Part shown: positions 8,378 to 16,760 of the stretch, piece after piece | Layout of the letters: every line of letters starts with the position of its first letter | How positions within the stretch are numbered: the first letter of the stretch is position 1 | Source: Bacillus solimangrovi | GTDB lineage: Bacteria > Bacillota > Bacilli > Bacillales > Bacillaceae_N | NCBI RefSeq assembly: GCF_001742425.1 | Contig: NZ_MJEH01000004.1 | Span: 1-64,000, forward strand | DNA length: 64,000 bases | Direction of reading: 5' to 3' | Position numbers and translations under genes: made by a program | The notes under the pieces: model-generated | What the model saw: only the letters and a program-made list of their open reading frames with translations | Told to the model about the DNA's origin: nothing | Database searches by the model: none

Positions 8378-8539
8378 CTAAAATATTAATTTTTTTATAA
8401 ATATAATTCCTTTAATGAAGAAACCACCAATTAGAAAAAATAGACTGAACAGCACAAAGCCATATATAAAGCCTTTCCACATTGCCCATACATCTAAAAA
8501 CAAATTTTTAAAAAAGTCGAAAATCCTATGCAAGTTCAT
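8378..8539 (-). CDS. Small membrane protein
   Basis: 53 residues from an ATG directly preceded by GAGGGGGAT; the longer frame to 8581 lacks a binding site. Hydrophobic from about residue 20 to the end (FIYGFVLFSLFFLIGGFFI), with basic KK near the C-terminus, so one long or two short membrane segments. Not recognised. It is alone on its strand, opposite the beta-helix array. Confidence 0.45.
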   Translation of the reverse strand: MNLHRIFDFFKNLFLDVWAMWKGFIYGFVLFSLFFLIGGFFIKGIIFIKKLIF

Positions 8540-8705
8540 ATCCCCCTCATAGTAAGAGTTGAGGTTTCTTAATACATCCAAATAAAACGTATATTTCCAT
8601 TTTTACAAATGATAGTATACCATAGTTGATAGGATAGTAGTTATGAAACCATATATGAAAAGGTGACTTAAACGCTAGCCTTTAATTGATGAGGAGGTAG
8701 TAACC

Positions 8706-8879
8706 ATGATTTCAACAGTAATGTTTTTTAATACGGTCTTTCAAATTGCGGGGATTTTTATGATTATCCTAGGGCTTTGGGAACTAAGAATAGGAATTAA
8801 TCGCAAGAAGTACATTCAACTTATGACGGCTGGTTTATTATTAATATTTATTGTTCCCATCGTAACAATTATATTTTAA
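8706..8879 (+). CDS. Small two-segment membrane protein
   Basis: 57 residues with a very good GAGGAGG site 9 bases before the ATG. Two hydrophobic segments (about residues 8-27 and 41-57) flank a basic loop RIGINRKKY, so both ends would face the outside. No family recognised. Too short for a usual length cut-off, but the binding site and clean membrane pattern support a real gene. Confidence 0.55.
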   Translation: MISTVMFFNTVFQIAGIFMIILGLWELRIGINRKKYIQLMTAGLLLIFIVPIVTIIF

Positions 8880-9005
8880 GTCGTATATGAGGTAACTGAA
8901 GCGTATTCATTTGATTTAACTTGATATGTTTGAGGAAAGAATTTTCTCATACGAGTCTTGTAACATTATAGATGCAGTTATTCATTTTATATAGGAGCGG
9001 ATAAA

Positions 9006-9482
9006 ATGATCAATATTCGAACAGCCAAAAGTACAGATTACGAAGTCATCTCACCTGTAATAAATGAATGGTGGGGAGGAAGGCAAATGGCGCAAATGTT
9101 GCCTAAGCTCTTTTTTGTTCATTTTAACAATACAAGTTTTATCGCAGAGAAAGATGGGAAGGTTGTCGGTTTCTTAATTGGTTTTTTATCACAAACATAC
9201 GCAGATGATGCATATATCCATTTCGTTGGTGTTCACCCTGAACATCGGAAACATAATGTAGGTAAACGACTCTATACTGAATTTTTCAACGTTGTAAAAG
9301 AATATGAGAGAAAGTTTGTTCGTGCGATTACATCTCCAGTTAATCAAGGATCAATTGCCTATCATACGAAGATGGGATTTGAAATTGTAAAAGGTGATCG
9401 TGAAGTTAATGGTGTATCGGTTCATACGAATTACGATGGTTTAGGTCAAGATAGAGTGTTGTTTGTCAAGGAAATGATGTGA
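9006..9482 (+). CDS. GNAT acetyltransferase
   Basis: 158 residues. MINIRTAKSTDYEVISPVI is the usual GNAT opening; motif A is HFVGVHPEHRKHNVGKRLY about residues 76-94 (R-x-x-x-x-G-K/x), and NQGSIAYHTKMGFEIV about 121-136 is motif B. The substrate is unknown. Its hairpin terminator is shared with the convergent GNAT gene. Confidence 0.85.
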   Translation: MINIRTAKSTDYEVISPVINEWWGGRQMAQMLPKLFFVHFNNTSFIAEKDGKVVGFLIGFLSQTYADDAYIHFVGVHPEHRKHNVGKRLYTEFFNVVKEYERKFVRAITSPVNQGSIAYHTKMGFEIVKGDREVNGVSVHTNYDGLGQDRVLFVKEMM

Positions 9483-9486
9483 AGAT

Positions 9487-9528
9487 TCAATCAGTGGGAG
9501 CTAACCGTCCTCACTGATTGTTTGTATT
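9487..9528 (+). terminator. Convergent terminator between two GNAT genes
   Basis: CAATCAGTG at 9488-9496 pairs with CACTGATTG at 9512-9520; followed by TTTGTATTTCTT on the plus strand. It separates two converging genes. Confidence 0.75.
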
Positions 9529-9530
9529 TC

Positions 9531-10076
9531 TTAATCATTTGGATTGATAATGGCTAGCATTTGATGATCTTCCCATTTTCCATTTATTTTGACACTTTGC
9601 TTTGCAATGCCTTCCTTATGAAAGCCTACTTTTTCTAATACTCGAATCGAACCGATATTGTGTGGCATCACACCAGCTTCAATACGATGCAAATGTAACT
9701 CCTCAAAAGCATAGTTCACGACTAACTGTGCTGCTTCGGTTGTATAACCTTTTCCATTCTGAGCTTTGTCTAAGAAATAACCGATAAAAGCACTTTGAAG
9801 AGAGCCACGTTGAATTTGGAATAAATCAATCGTACCGATTAGTTGATCACTGTGCTTGAATATACCAAATTGGTACGAAACATCTTGTTCTGCATATTTT
9901 TCATTGTTTATAATTAATTCTTCTTGCTTGTTCAACGTATAAAAATCAGTAGATCTTTCAAATGAAAATTGTTCAAAAAACGCACGATTTCGCTCTTGTA
10001 ATTGAAGTCTTTCTGCTGCATCTGCAAGTTTAAAAGGTCTTAAGTAAATATTCTCCCCACGTAACAATTCGATCAT
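9531..10076 (-). CDS. GNAT acetyltransferase, RimJ/RimL type
   Basis: 181 residues: LRGENIYLRPFKLADA start, LIGTIDLFQI strand, acetyl-CoA loop AQNGKGYTTEA about residue 111, and HRIEAGVMPHNIGSIRVLEKVGF. The GGGAG sits directly before the ATG, so a TTG nine bases downstream (fourth codon) may be the true start. It resembles the GNAT at 23102, sharing NGKWEDH near the C-terminus, and is the same subfamily as ribosomal-protein N-acetyltransferases. Confidence 0.82.
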   Translation of the reverse strand: MIELLRGENIYLRPFKLADAAERLQLQERNRAFFEQFSFERSTDFYTLNKQEELIINNEKYAEQDVSYQFGIFKHSDQLIGTIDLFQIQRGSLQSAFIGYFLDKAQNGKGYTTEAAQLVVNYAFEELHLHRIEAGVMPHNIGSIRVLEKVGFHKEGIAKQSVKINGKWEDHQMLAIINPND

Positions 10077-10124
10077 CTCCCTTTTAATATAAAGGCATAT
10101 ATATTGGAATAACTGCTACTCAAA

Positions 10125-10490
10125 TCAGTTTCGTTTTGGAAGTGGACTTAAGTGCTCATGAATGAGAAGCCATTGATCCGATTCTTTGACGAATACATTT
10201 GTCGCTCTGCCACGTCCACTCGTATATTCTCCATTGTAGTATCCTTCATAGAAATACGTATACGTGCATGTAGCGGAATTGCTTTCTGTATAGAGCCATT
10301 TTACATCATGTGCTTCATAGTTCTCATCTTTTATTACTGTCCAAGCTTTTTCAAAGTATAATTGAATTTCTTCGAGAGTCGTACACGTCTTATCTGTGAA
10401 AAAGTAGGTTGCGTTAGGGTGAAGTAATTTTCTAACTTCATCAAAATTGTGCGTGTTCGTCGCTTTTATGTAGTTGTTCAACACTTCCAT
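10125..10490 (-). CDS. SnoaL/NTF2-like protein (DUF4440 type)
   Basis: 121 residues from the ATG at 10490, after GGGGAG; the frame is open to 10538 without a binding site. MEVLNNYIKATNTHNFDEVRKLLHP is the typical first helix of the NTF2-like fold, followed by FYEGYYNGEYTSGRGRATNVF and ending WLLIHEHLS, the usual last strand. Cytoplasmic; the family includes isomerases, hydrolases and ligand-binding proteins, and the specific role is not readable. Confidence 0.78.
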   Translation of the reverse strand: MEVLNNYIKATNTHNFDEVRKLLHPNATYFFTDKTCTTLEEIQLYFEKAWTVIKDENYEAHDVKWLYTESNSATCTYTYFYEGYYNGEYTSGRGRATNVFVKESDQWLLIHEHLSPLPKRN

Positions 10491-10674
10491 AATGAATCTC
10501 CCCAGTCCATTTATTATAGAAAAGTTTACCATATACATGTTAGTAGAGGTAGAAGATGTGGTGAAATGTAAACATTGAAATCAGAAGGTGAACCTAGTGC
10601 TGTAGTTTGTTATGAATTACGATATGAGCTCTATCTAGGAACCACCTGAGTGTGATTGATAGGATATAAAGATA

Positions 10675-10723
10675 AAAAGACGTCTTATGTAGCTTAAACA
10701 ACACTATGCATAACACGCCTTTT
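10675..10723 (-). terminator. Possible terminator for the 10763 gene
   Basis: On the minus strand AAAAGGCGTgTTATGc pairs imperfectly with aCATAAgACGTcTTTT and is followed by a T-rich stretch. Long loop and G-U pairs, so uncertain. Confidence 0.4.
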
Positions 10724-10762
10724 AAATGAAATTAATTAGCAATAAAAAGGGGAATTATCCTT

Positions 10763-11137
10763 CTACCAAGTTAGCCATCCACTTGTCTTCACATGTTTCG
10801 TCAATTTATCGTATTTACCTTCTCGCATTAATTGCTTGCATTTTGAGCGATAATGCCTTCTATCTTCTTTTTTTACATGGCTACATTCTTTATCGTAGCT
10901 GAAATATTTATCAGTATGACGAAAATTTTTAAGCTTTTCTTTTTTTGGATCTTTAAGCTTTTCTGAACAATAATACAAACGATTCTTTATTTTGTCTTCG
11001 ACTGCTATTTCCCAACATAACATTTCATTTTTGTCAAAATTCAACTTCATCCCTAGTACGACAATATATAATTTACTTTTCTCAAAGTAGATATTATCAG
11101 TACTTAGATAAAACCACTTGTGAAAGTCAGCATACAA
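10763..11137 (-). CDS. Hypothetical basic protein
   Basis: About 124 residues, Lys-rich, with two hydrophobic strands near the N-terminus (KLYIVVLGMKLNF) and a very basic second half containing three Cys. The start is unclear: the only codon near the AAAGGGGGC site is a TTG one base away, an in-frame stop lies upstream, and the first internal ATG is at 11050. Not recognised. It follows a decayed hydrolase fragment, so it could itself be degraded. Confidence 0.4.
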   Translation of the reverse strand: MYADFHKWFYLSTDNIYFEKSKLYIVVLGMKLNFDKNEMLCWEIAVEDKIKNRLYYCSEKLKDPKKEKLKNFRHTDKYFSYDKECSHVKKEDRRHYRSKCKQLMREGKYDKLTKHVKTSGWLTW

Positions 11138-11175
11138 GCCCCCTTTCGAATAGAAGAATGGTTATCTAATTTGTA

Positions 11176-11490
11176 TTATAACTCTGTAGCAAGAAATTCT
11201 GTCAATTCATTAACTTCTTTGCTTATTTCCTTATAAAGAGTCCAATGAAGATAATGATGCCCCTGTAATGCAACAACCTTACTAGCGGGAGAATTAGTTA
11301 ACTGTGTTTTATAAAAAGACACATTATTTTTACCATCCTCTGTTACCGTTTTCTTCTTTAGTTTAGAAATCTGGCTTTTAAAAAGAAAGAATGTCATCCA
11401 AAGTTTTTCTTTTCCTTTGGAGACACCCTTTTGTTGTATTATGTTTAAAGGTTTTATTAATATTTTGATTGAGTAGGGGGGTGGTTGTGA
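11176..11490 (-). pseudogene. 3' remnant of an alpha/beta hydrolase gene
   Basis: The frame from 11397 (73 residues) has no ribosome binding site, and the same frame stays open upstream to the end of the permease gene, reading ...SIKILIKPLNIIQQKG and then KEKLWMTFFLFKS. Its end, ALQGHHYLHWTLYKEIS, resembles the last part of alpha/beta hydrolases, where the catalytic His sits before an LHW-type stretch and the last helix. The nucleophile region and any start are missing. I infer a 5'-truncated relic cut by the permease gene junction. Confidence 0.45.
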
Positions 11491-11501
11491 ATCAGATAAC
11501 C

Positions 11502-13484
11502 TTATTCTAATGCTTTTTTAATAGAATCTGGCACATGAGTTTCATCCAGTTGTTCAGTGAATGATCGCCCGCTTTTCAGAGTAACCAGAATTACGTATTT
11601 TCCATATCCATAATGAGAATGATTTAATAATTGTTCCATTTGAGTAGTTTCTGTAATTTTAATGACTTTGTCTTTATCTGTAATCTCATCAAACTTTTTA
11701 TCTGAATCATAAAATTCCTCTTCAGTTTGATTGATTTGTGCAATCTCCAGCTTCACGATATCGTTCGCCATAACTCTAACTTGTTCAAGATATCCGTTGT
11801 CTTTCATCCAATTTTCAATACCTTTATACCTTTTATCCCAATCGTAATGCCTTGAATAATCATAATCGACATTACCATCATCAATAACTGTAATCTCAAA
11901 ATCCCCCCATTCGGGTCGAGATGCAATCATATCTTCATATTTCAGAGAAAGAATATCTTGTCTCAATAGTTTTTTAAATTCATTAATTTTTTCAAGGTCA
12001 TAAATATTAAGCTCTTTATCAACATGACGACCAGACAAACGCAATAATCCTATATTTTTATCCAGGAGATCGAAATTAAAATCGTTTCTCTTGTAAATTT
12101 CTGATTCATAAATAGGTTTTAACTCAGTCGCAACTACAGTTAAAGGAGTAACATATTCTCTTGCTACCATGCTTCCATCCTCAAGTTCATACACGATAGT
12201 TGAACGTTCAAGGTCACGGTATCCAAATTCCTCTTCATTAAATTCAGTTTTTTCATTAACAATCTTGTGATGAAGACTGAGAATATCGTTAATATACTGT
12301 TCGTCTGAATGAAATGGGTTTTCTCCTTCTTCAAGTTTCTCTTTAAACCTATATACATTAGAACCATAGTATACATTTTTCACTTCTGCAGTCTCTGGTA
12401 TCTTCGTTTCATAACCGAACACATCAACTTTGATTGCAACAACTACTACTGCAATAACAAGCCCATAACCGACGATATCGATGAGCATTCTAGCTTTAAA
12501 TACACGCCACGACTTCTCAAGTACCATTACAGCGACAAGATAACCAATTATTGTTCCGGCAATATATCCAAACACAACCCAAGCGGTACTAATATCCTGT
12601 TGAGAGAAATAAACTGCTGAAAGAAGCATTGTACAAAAAGTCACACCGTATTTAAAAATAGGTTTTAAGGCTTTAAATGTTAACACTTGCCCTACCGCTT
12701 CAAGAGGGCGAACCTTATACAATAACCAGCCTGCAATAAACAGAATGACTGTAAGTATGATATAAATGATAATCTCAGTGTGTGAGTATGGATTGTTCTT
12801 ATCATAAAGTTCTACAAACTGAACTAACGGAGACCATTTTATAGCTGTATCTTCAACTAAAAACCTTGTTGAAAAACCATAGAGCATATTGTTAAGTAAC
12901 TCAGCAATTAAAATAAGTAAACCCATAGGAAGCATCAATACTATATAAGTTATGATACCTTGTGCAACGGAAATACCGGATAACATTCCTACAAATACAG
13001 AACATGCAAACAGAAATACCGTTAACAATGTTACAATTCCTGTCCATAATAGAAGTTCTCCAAATGTAAAGTTTTCACCAAAAGAGATCGTTCCTCTAAC
13101 TGCCCAAGTAACGACAGAAGTGATAAGCACAGGAATTATGAGCATAAGCATCCCACTAATAACATGGTTGATGTAAAGACTTCCACGTTTTATTGGAAGA
13201 CTATGCACCATAACGGATGAATCCTTCGTTTGTAAATAACGAAACAGAAATATCCCTGCTAAGATTGGTACAGTATATAAGAAAATTATTAGGACTTCTA
13301 ATCCGATATCAAAAAATGTTTCGATACGTTCTGCGATATTAGTTGGTGGATCACTATCGATCATGATCATTTGTAACGGTAGAGAAAATAGTAAACCTAA
13401 TAAATAAATAATACTAAGCCAGCCGTGTTGTTTGAAATCCTGCTTAATAATTCCTAGATTAAATAAGGATATGTTCGACTTCAT
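11502..13484 (-). CDS. ABC-2 type transporter permease with C-terminal extracytoplasmic part
   Basis: 660 residues from ATG 13484, 9 bases after GGGGGA; longer frames begin inside the ATPase gene. Residues 1-370 hold about nine or ten membrane segments of ABC-2 type; the last 290 residues are soluble and acidic (DUF6449-like), probably extracytoplasmic. VMVHSLPIKRGSLYINHVISG is the family motif in the first loop. The start overlaps the 3' end of the ATPase gene by 26 bases, so the two are translationally coupled. In Bacillus, YtrA-type operons encode exporters induced by cell-wall antibiotics; the cargo here is unknown. Confidence 0.82.
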   Translation of the reverse strand: MKSNISLFNLGIIKQDFKQHGWLSIIYLLGLLFSLPLQMIMIDSDPPTNIAERIETFFDIGLEVLIIFLYTVPILAGIFLFRYLQTKDSSVMVHSLPIKRGSLYINHVISGMLMLIIPVLITSVVTWAVRGTISFGENFTFGELLLWTGIVTLLTVFLFACSVFVGMLSGISVAQGIITYIVLMLPMGLLILIAELLNNMLYGFSTRFLVEDTAIKWSPLVQFVELYDKNNPYSHTEIIIYIILTVILFIAGWLLYKVRPLEAVGQVLTFKALKPIFKYGVTFCTMLLSAVYFSQQDISTAWVVFGYIAGTIIGYLVAVMVLEKSWRVFKARMLIDIVGYGLVIAVVVVAIKVDVFGYETKIPETAEVKNVYYGSNVYRFKEKLEEGENPFHSDEQYINDILSLHHKIVNEKTEFNEEEFGYRDLERSTIVYELEDGSMVAREYVTPLTVVATELKPIYESEIYKRNDFNFDLLDKNIGLLRLSGRHVDKELNIYDLEKINEFKKLLRQDILSLKYEDMIASRPEWGDFEITVIDDGNVDYDYSRHYDWDKRYKGIENWMKDNGYLEQVRVMANDIVKLEIAQINQTEEEFYDSDKKFDEITDKDKVIKITETTQMEQLLNHSHYGYGKYVILVTLKSGRSFTEQLDETHVPDSIKKALE

Positions 13485-14361
13485 AACCGACATCCCCCAT
13501 TTCATAAATAAAAATTTCTTCTAACGTTAATGGCAATAAATCGAATACGATTGGTTTGAATGATTGAATGTGTTCCTTAATTTCATGTTCATTCCCTCTA
13601 ACGACAAAGAGATGCACACTTCCACGTTGGTCTTTATGTAAAACTTGTAAACTCTTAATTGCTTCTTCTTCATCTATGTCTTCTTGGAAGGCAACCTGAA
13701 CTTTGTGTGTATCAGCTTTTAAGTCGTCGATATCTTTTTCAATGACAATCTTACCTTTATGCATAATACCAACGTGGTCACAAATATCCTCGATTTCTCT
13801 TAAGTTATGAGAAGAGATAATGACGGTCATGTTTCGTTCGGCAGTATCTTGGAATAGTAGATTCTTAATCTTTTGGCGCATGACAGGGTCCAAACCGTCA
13901 ATTGGTTCATCAAGAATTAATACATCGGGCATAGCAGATAGAGCTAACCAGAACGCAACTTGCCTCTGCATGCCTTTTGACAAGCGATGCACCTTTTTGT
14001 TGACGTCAATCCCGAATACTTGTTGTAATCGTTCGAATCGTTCTTGATTCCACTTTTTATAAAAGTATCGATAATAGATTGCCATCTGTTTAATCGTTGA
14101 TTGAGGTAGAAAATAGAGAGCATCAGGAATGAAGATGACACGTTGTTTAAGATTCGGATTTTCAAACACATTTTCGCCATCAATTTGAAGTGAGCCTTTA
14201 TCAGGATAATAAATGCCGGATAACATTTTTAGCAACGTTGTTTTACCAGCACCATTGGAACCGAGTAGGCCATAGATAGCACCTGTCTTAATTGATAAAT
14301 TCAATTGACTTACGGCATCTTCACGCTCAAATTTCTTCCATACGTCATGAATCTCGATCAT
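13459..14361 (-). CDS. ABC transporter ATP-binding protein
   Basis: 300 residues from ATG 14361, 9 bases after GGAGGAG. Walker A GLLGSNGAGKTTL about residues 32-44, Q-loop replaced by the FIPDALYF region, signature RLSKGMQRQV about 130, Walker B ALSAMPDVLILDEP about 143-156, H-loop IISSHNLREIED. The C-terminal 80 residues are an accessory domain. It overlaps both neighbours, GntR regulator upstream and permease downstream. With the permease it forms an efflux-type transporter. Confidence 0.92.
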   Translation of the reverse strand: MIEIHDVWKKFEREDAVSQLNLSIKTGAIYGLLGSNGAGKTTLLKMLSGIYYPDKGSLQIDGENVFENPNLKQRVIFIPDALYFLPQSTIKQMAIYYRYFYKKWNQERFERLQQVFGIDVNKKVHRLSKGMQRQVAFWLALSAMPDVLILDEPIDGLDPVMRQKIKNLLFQDTAERNMTVIISSHNLREIEDICDHVGIMHKGKIVIEKDIDDLKADTHKVQVAFQEDIDEEEAIKSLQVLHKDQRGSVHLFVVRGNEHEIKEHIQSFKPIVFDLLPLTLEEIFIYEMGDVGYEVEHILI

Positions 14362-14746
14362 CGTTCTCATCTCCTCCTTCCATCTTCTGCTTCGCTTCTT
14401 CATATAACGTAAGCAAGTCTTCCTTTGTTAATCCAAGATAGACAGCTTCTGATATTAACTTCAACAATTGTGATTTCACCTCATTTAATTTCATTTCATT
14501 ATGCATGACCTCAACAGGTGCAACAAAACTACCTTTTCCTTGAATCGAATATAGGTATCCTTGTTGTTCCAACTCTCGATATGCTTTTTGAATTGTATTG
14601 GGGTTAATCGTTAGTTGCTTCGCTAACATTCGAACAGATGGTAACTTCTCATCAGGTTGTAACACTTGATTAATGATTAGCTCTTTGATTCTGTCAACGA
14701 GCTGTTCATAGATTGCTTTTCGACTACGAATATCTAATTCAAACAT
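14345..14746 (-). CDS. GntR family repressor, YtrA subfamily
   Basis: 133 residues. Winged helix in residues 1-75 (FELDIRSRKAIYEQLVDRIKE, then LPSVRMLAKQLTINPNTIQKAYRELE). Only a short helical tail of about 45 residues follows, which defines the YtrA branch without an effector domain. AAGGAGG precedes the ATG. First gene of a regulator-ATPase-permease operon, so autoregulation is likely; a candidate operator lies upstream. Confidence 0.88.
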   Translation of the reverse strand: MFELDIRSRKAIYEQLVDRIKELIINQVLQPDEKLPSVRMLAKQLTINPNTIQKAYRELEQQGYLYSIQGKGSFVAPVEVMHNEMKLNEVKSQLLKLISEAVYLGLTKEDLLTLYEEAKQKMEGGDENDDRDS

Positions 14747-14787
14747 TTTTAACCTCCTTATTAATGTTTGATGTGTGTTGACTGTGT

Positions 14788-14803
14788 TGTATATCTTAAT
14801 ACA
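14788..14803 (-). promoter_or_regulatory. Candidate GntR operator
   Basis: Perfect inverted repeat TGTAT-6 bases-ATACA located 42 bases before the gntR start. Position and symmetry fit autoregulation; the assignment is inference. Confidence 0.4.
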
Positions 14804-15100
14804 GTTGAATTATATCTTATAAATGAAAAATTTGTAAAGGGTATATTTAGAAAAAGTTACTAACTTTTCAATTTGTCATGTGTGACTAAATACAAAGTAC
14901 TATCTAATCATTTTGTTTTGGATGTAACTCATCATGGACTGAACAAACTTCTAATCTATCAATTTTTGTTGAATAAACTAACAATTTATTGATATTATTT
15001 AAAAAAATTGCTAGTTATCTAACCGTTTGATGTTGACTTCATTTGTAATAGGTTGGCCAGATGAGTAGACAAACTAACGTAATTAGTAAGGAGATTATAA
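14804..15100. other. Intergenic region between divergent genes
   Basis: About 300 AT-rich bases between the gntR operator and the CutA-like gene. It must hold the promoter of the plus-strand gene, but I see no box clear enough to mark. AAGGAG lies before the ATG at 15101. Confidence 0.5.
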
Positions 15101-15421
15101 ATGAATTGTAAATATGTAAAGGTAGAAGTGCTTATTCCAGAAGTGTTCATTGATGAATTACGAACCGAATTGAATAACATCGGTGTTCTTAAAATAGGCT
15201 TGTATGACAATGTAATGTCATATTCCGAAGTAAAAGGATATTGGAGACCTTTAGAGGGAGCAACTCCATTTGATGGAGAAGTAGGAGAAATTTCAACAGG
15301 TACAGAATGTAAGGTAGAATTCCATTGTCTATATGAAGAAATCAATAACGTTAAGAAAGTTATTAATGACATTCACCCATATGAAGTACCTGTTGTGTAT
15401 GTAATACCTTTATTAGATTGA
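15101..15421 (+). CDS. YqfO/NIF3-insert (CutA-like fold) domain protein
   Basis: 106 residues. The pattern KVEVLIPEVFIDELRTELN, GYWRPLEGATPFDGEVGE and INDIHPYEVPVVYVIPL matches the ferredoxin-like domain inserted in YqfO/NIF3 proteins and related to CutA1, here as a stand-alone protein. Likely trimeric and cytoplasmic. Function of stand-alone copies is unknown. No terminator follows before the next promoter. Confidence 0.7.
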   Translation: MNCKYVKVEVLIPEVFIDELRTELNNIGVLKIGLYDNVMSYSEVKGYWRPLEGATPFDGEVGEISTGTECKVEFHCLYEEINNVKKVINDIHPYEVPVVYVIPLLD

Positions 15422-15447
15422 TAGTCGAACAACTATTTTCATTTAAA

Positions 15448-15485
15448 GTACAAGAAAAGTAAGTCGATTTTTCATATGATAGTGT
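15448..15485 (+). promoter_or_regulatory. Shared sporulation-like promoter module, copy 6
   Basis: GTACAAG at 15448-15454, 18 bases, CATATGAT from 15473. It is the same module as before the beta-helix genes but lies in front of a GNAT gene. Confidence 0.55.
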
Positions 15486-15536
15486 AAATCACTATGTAAT
15501 GAGAACTAAATAGATGATTCGATTAAGGGGGATAAT

Positions 15537-16064
15537 ATGTTTCCAACACTCAATACGAAAAGGCTCTTGTTAAGAGAAATTGTCAATGACGATGTGCAAG
15601 ATGTATACAATGTTTTTGCTAATGAGAATGTGACAAGATTCTATGGACAAGAGCCACTAACAAGCCTTGACCAAGCTAAACAATTTATTGAGTTTTTTGC
15701 TCAGAGTTATAATGACAAACGGGGCATACGATGGGGCATTGAGTTGAAGGAAGAAGAGAAATTAATTGGAACAATTGGATTTAACGCATTATCCCTTAAG
15801 CATAAACGAGCTGAAATCGGTTATGAGCTTCACCCTGATTATTGGCGAAGAGGTTATGCAACGGAAGCAGCTTCAGAAGTAATGTCATATGGGTTCAATA
15901 AACTATATCTAAATCGAATTGGTGCTATCGTCTTTTTAGAGAATACGACCTCAAGTAATTTATTAACAAAACTAGGGTTTGAGAAAGAGGGAGTTCTTAG
16001 AAATTACATGTGTCAAAATGATCGGTCCTATGACGTTAACATGTTCTCAATTTTAAAACCTTAA
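15537..16064 (+). CDS. GNAT acetyltransferase, RimJ/RimL type, probable member of the sporulation-like regulon
   Basis: 175 residues: MFPTLNTKRLLLREIVNDD start, LIGTIGFNALS strand, acetyl-CoA loop DYWRRGYATEAASEV about residues 100-114, C-terminal TSSNLLTKLGFEKEG. AAGGGGG lies 6 bases before the ATG. The promoter at 15448 is the beta-helix module, so this enzyme may be made in the mother cell. The substrate is unknown; one possibility is modification of a spore protein. Confidence 0.85.
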   Translation: MFPTLNTKRLLLREIVNDDVQDVYNVFANENVTRFYGQEPLTSLDQAKQFIEFFAQSYNDKRGIRWGIELKEEEKLIGTIGFNALSLKHKRAEIGYELHPDYWRRGYATEAASEVMSYGFNKLYLNRIGAIVFLENTTSSNLLTKLGFEKEGVLRNYMCQNDRSYDVNMFSILKP

Positions 16065-16105
16065 TTAAGTATAGAAAATATGGATGAGGGATGGGAGGTG
16101 ACTTT

Positions 16106-16723
16106 ATGAGTCATAAATGGTTAGAGTGGGCAAAGCAAATCCAAAGCATTTCACAAGCAGGCTTAGCATTCTCAAAAGATTTATACGATCTTGAACGGTA
16201 TGAGACATTACGGAAAATAAGTGTTGAAATACTAGCTGAGTATACTGATTTGAAAATGGAGAAGATACAGCATCTCTTTGCGAATGAATCAGGTTATCAA
16301 ACTCCGAAAGTAGATGTCCGAGGTGTCGTGTTTAAGGAAGACAAGATATTACTTGTAAAAGAAGAGCACGATCAGAAATGGGCATTACCTGGGGGGTTTT
16401 GTGACATCGGCTTGTCGCCTTCTGAAAATGTAGTGAAAGAAGTAAAGGAAGAAGCAGGTTATGATGTTGTTGTAAAGAGGCTGCTTGCAGTATTTGACTA
16501 TCATAAACACCCACATCCACCTCAAGCCTATCATTATTATAAATTATTCATTTTATGTGAGATTTATGGGGGCAATGCCGCAACAGGTATCGAAACGAAT
16601 GATGTTAATTTCTTCGATAGAGATAATTTGCCACCGCTATCACGCATGAGAAATACAGAGTCACAAATACAATTAATGTTTGAGTTTCTTAATCACCCTA
16701 ACAAAGAAGTCATATTGGATTAA
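16106..16723 (+). CDS. NUDIX hydrolase with N-terminal helical domain
   Basis: 205 residues from ATG 16106 after GGGAGGTGAC; the ATG at 16091 is part of that site. Residues 1-65 are the helical HKWLEWAKQIQSISQAGLAF domain seen in a Bacillus NUDIX subfamily. The NUDIX box starts PGGFCDIGLSPSENVVKEV and ends KEEAGYDV about residue 120; the first Glu of the standard box is Leu, which as far as I recall is usual for this subfamily. The catalytic VKEEAG is intact. It probably hydrolyses nucleoside diphosphate derivatives. Confidence 0.87.
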   Translation: MSHKWLEWAKQIQSISQAGLAFSKDLYDLERYETLRKISVEILAEYTDLKMEKIQHLFANESGYQTPKVDVRGVVFKEDKILLVKEEHDQKWALPGGFCDIGLSPSENVVKEVKEEAGYDVVVKRLLAVFDYHKHPHPPQAYHYYKLFILCEIYGGNAATGIETNDVNFFDRDNLPPLSRMRNTESQIQLMFEFLNHPNKEVILD

Positions 16724-16760
16724 GTACTTACCGATATGGCTTTAATATAAAGGAGCAAAG

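Noticed and set aside
16400-16480. NUDIX box with Leu in place of the first Glu as an inactive enzyme
   Set aside because: The metal-binding KEVKEEAG part is intact, and this substitution is, as I recall, common in the subfamily.
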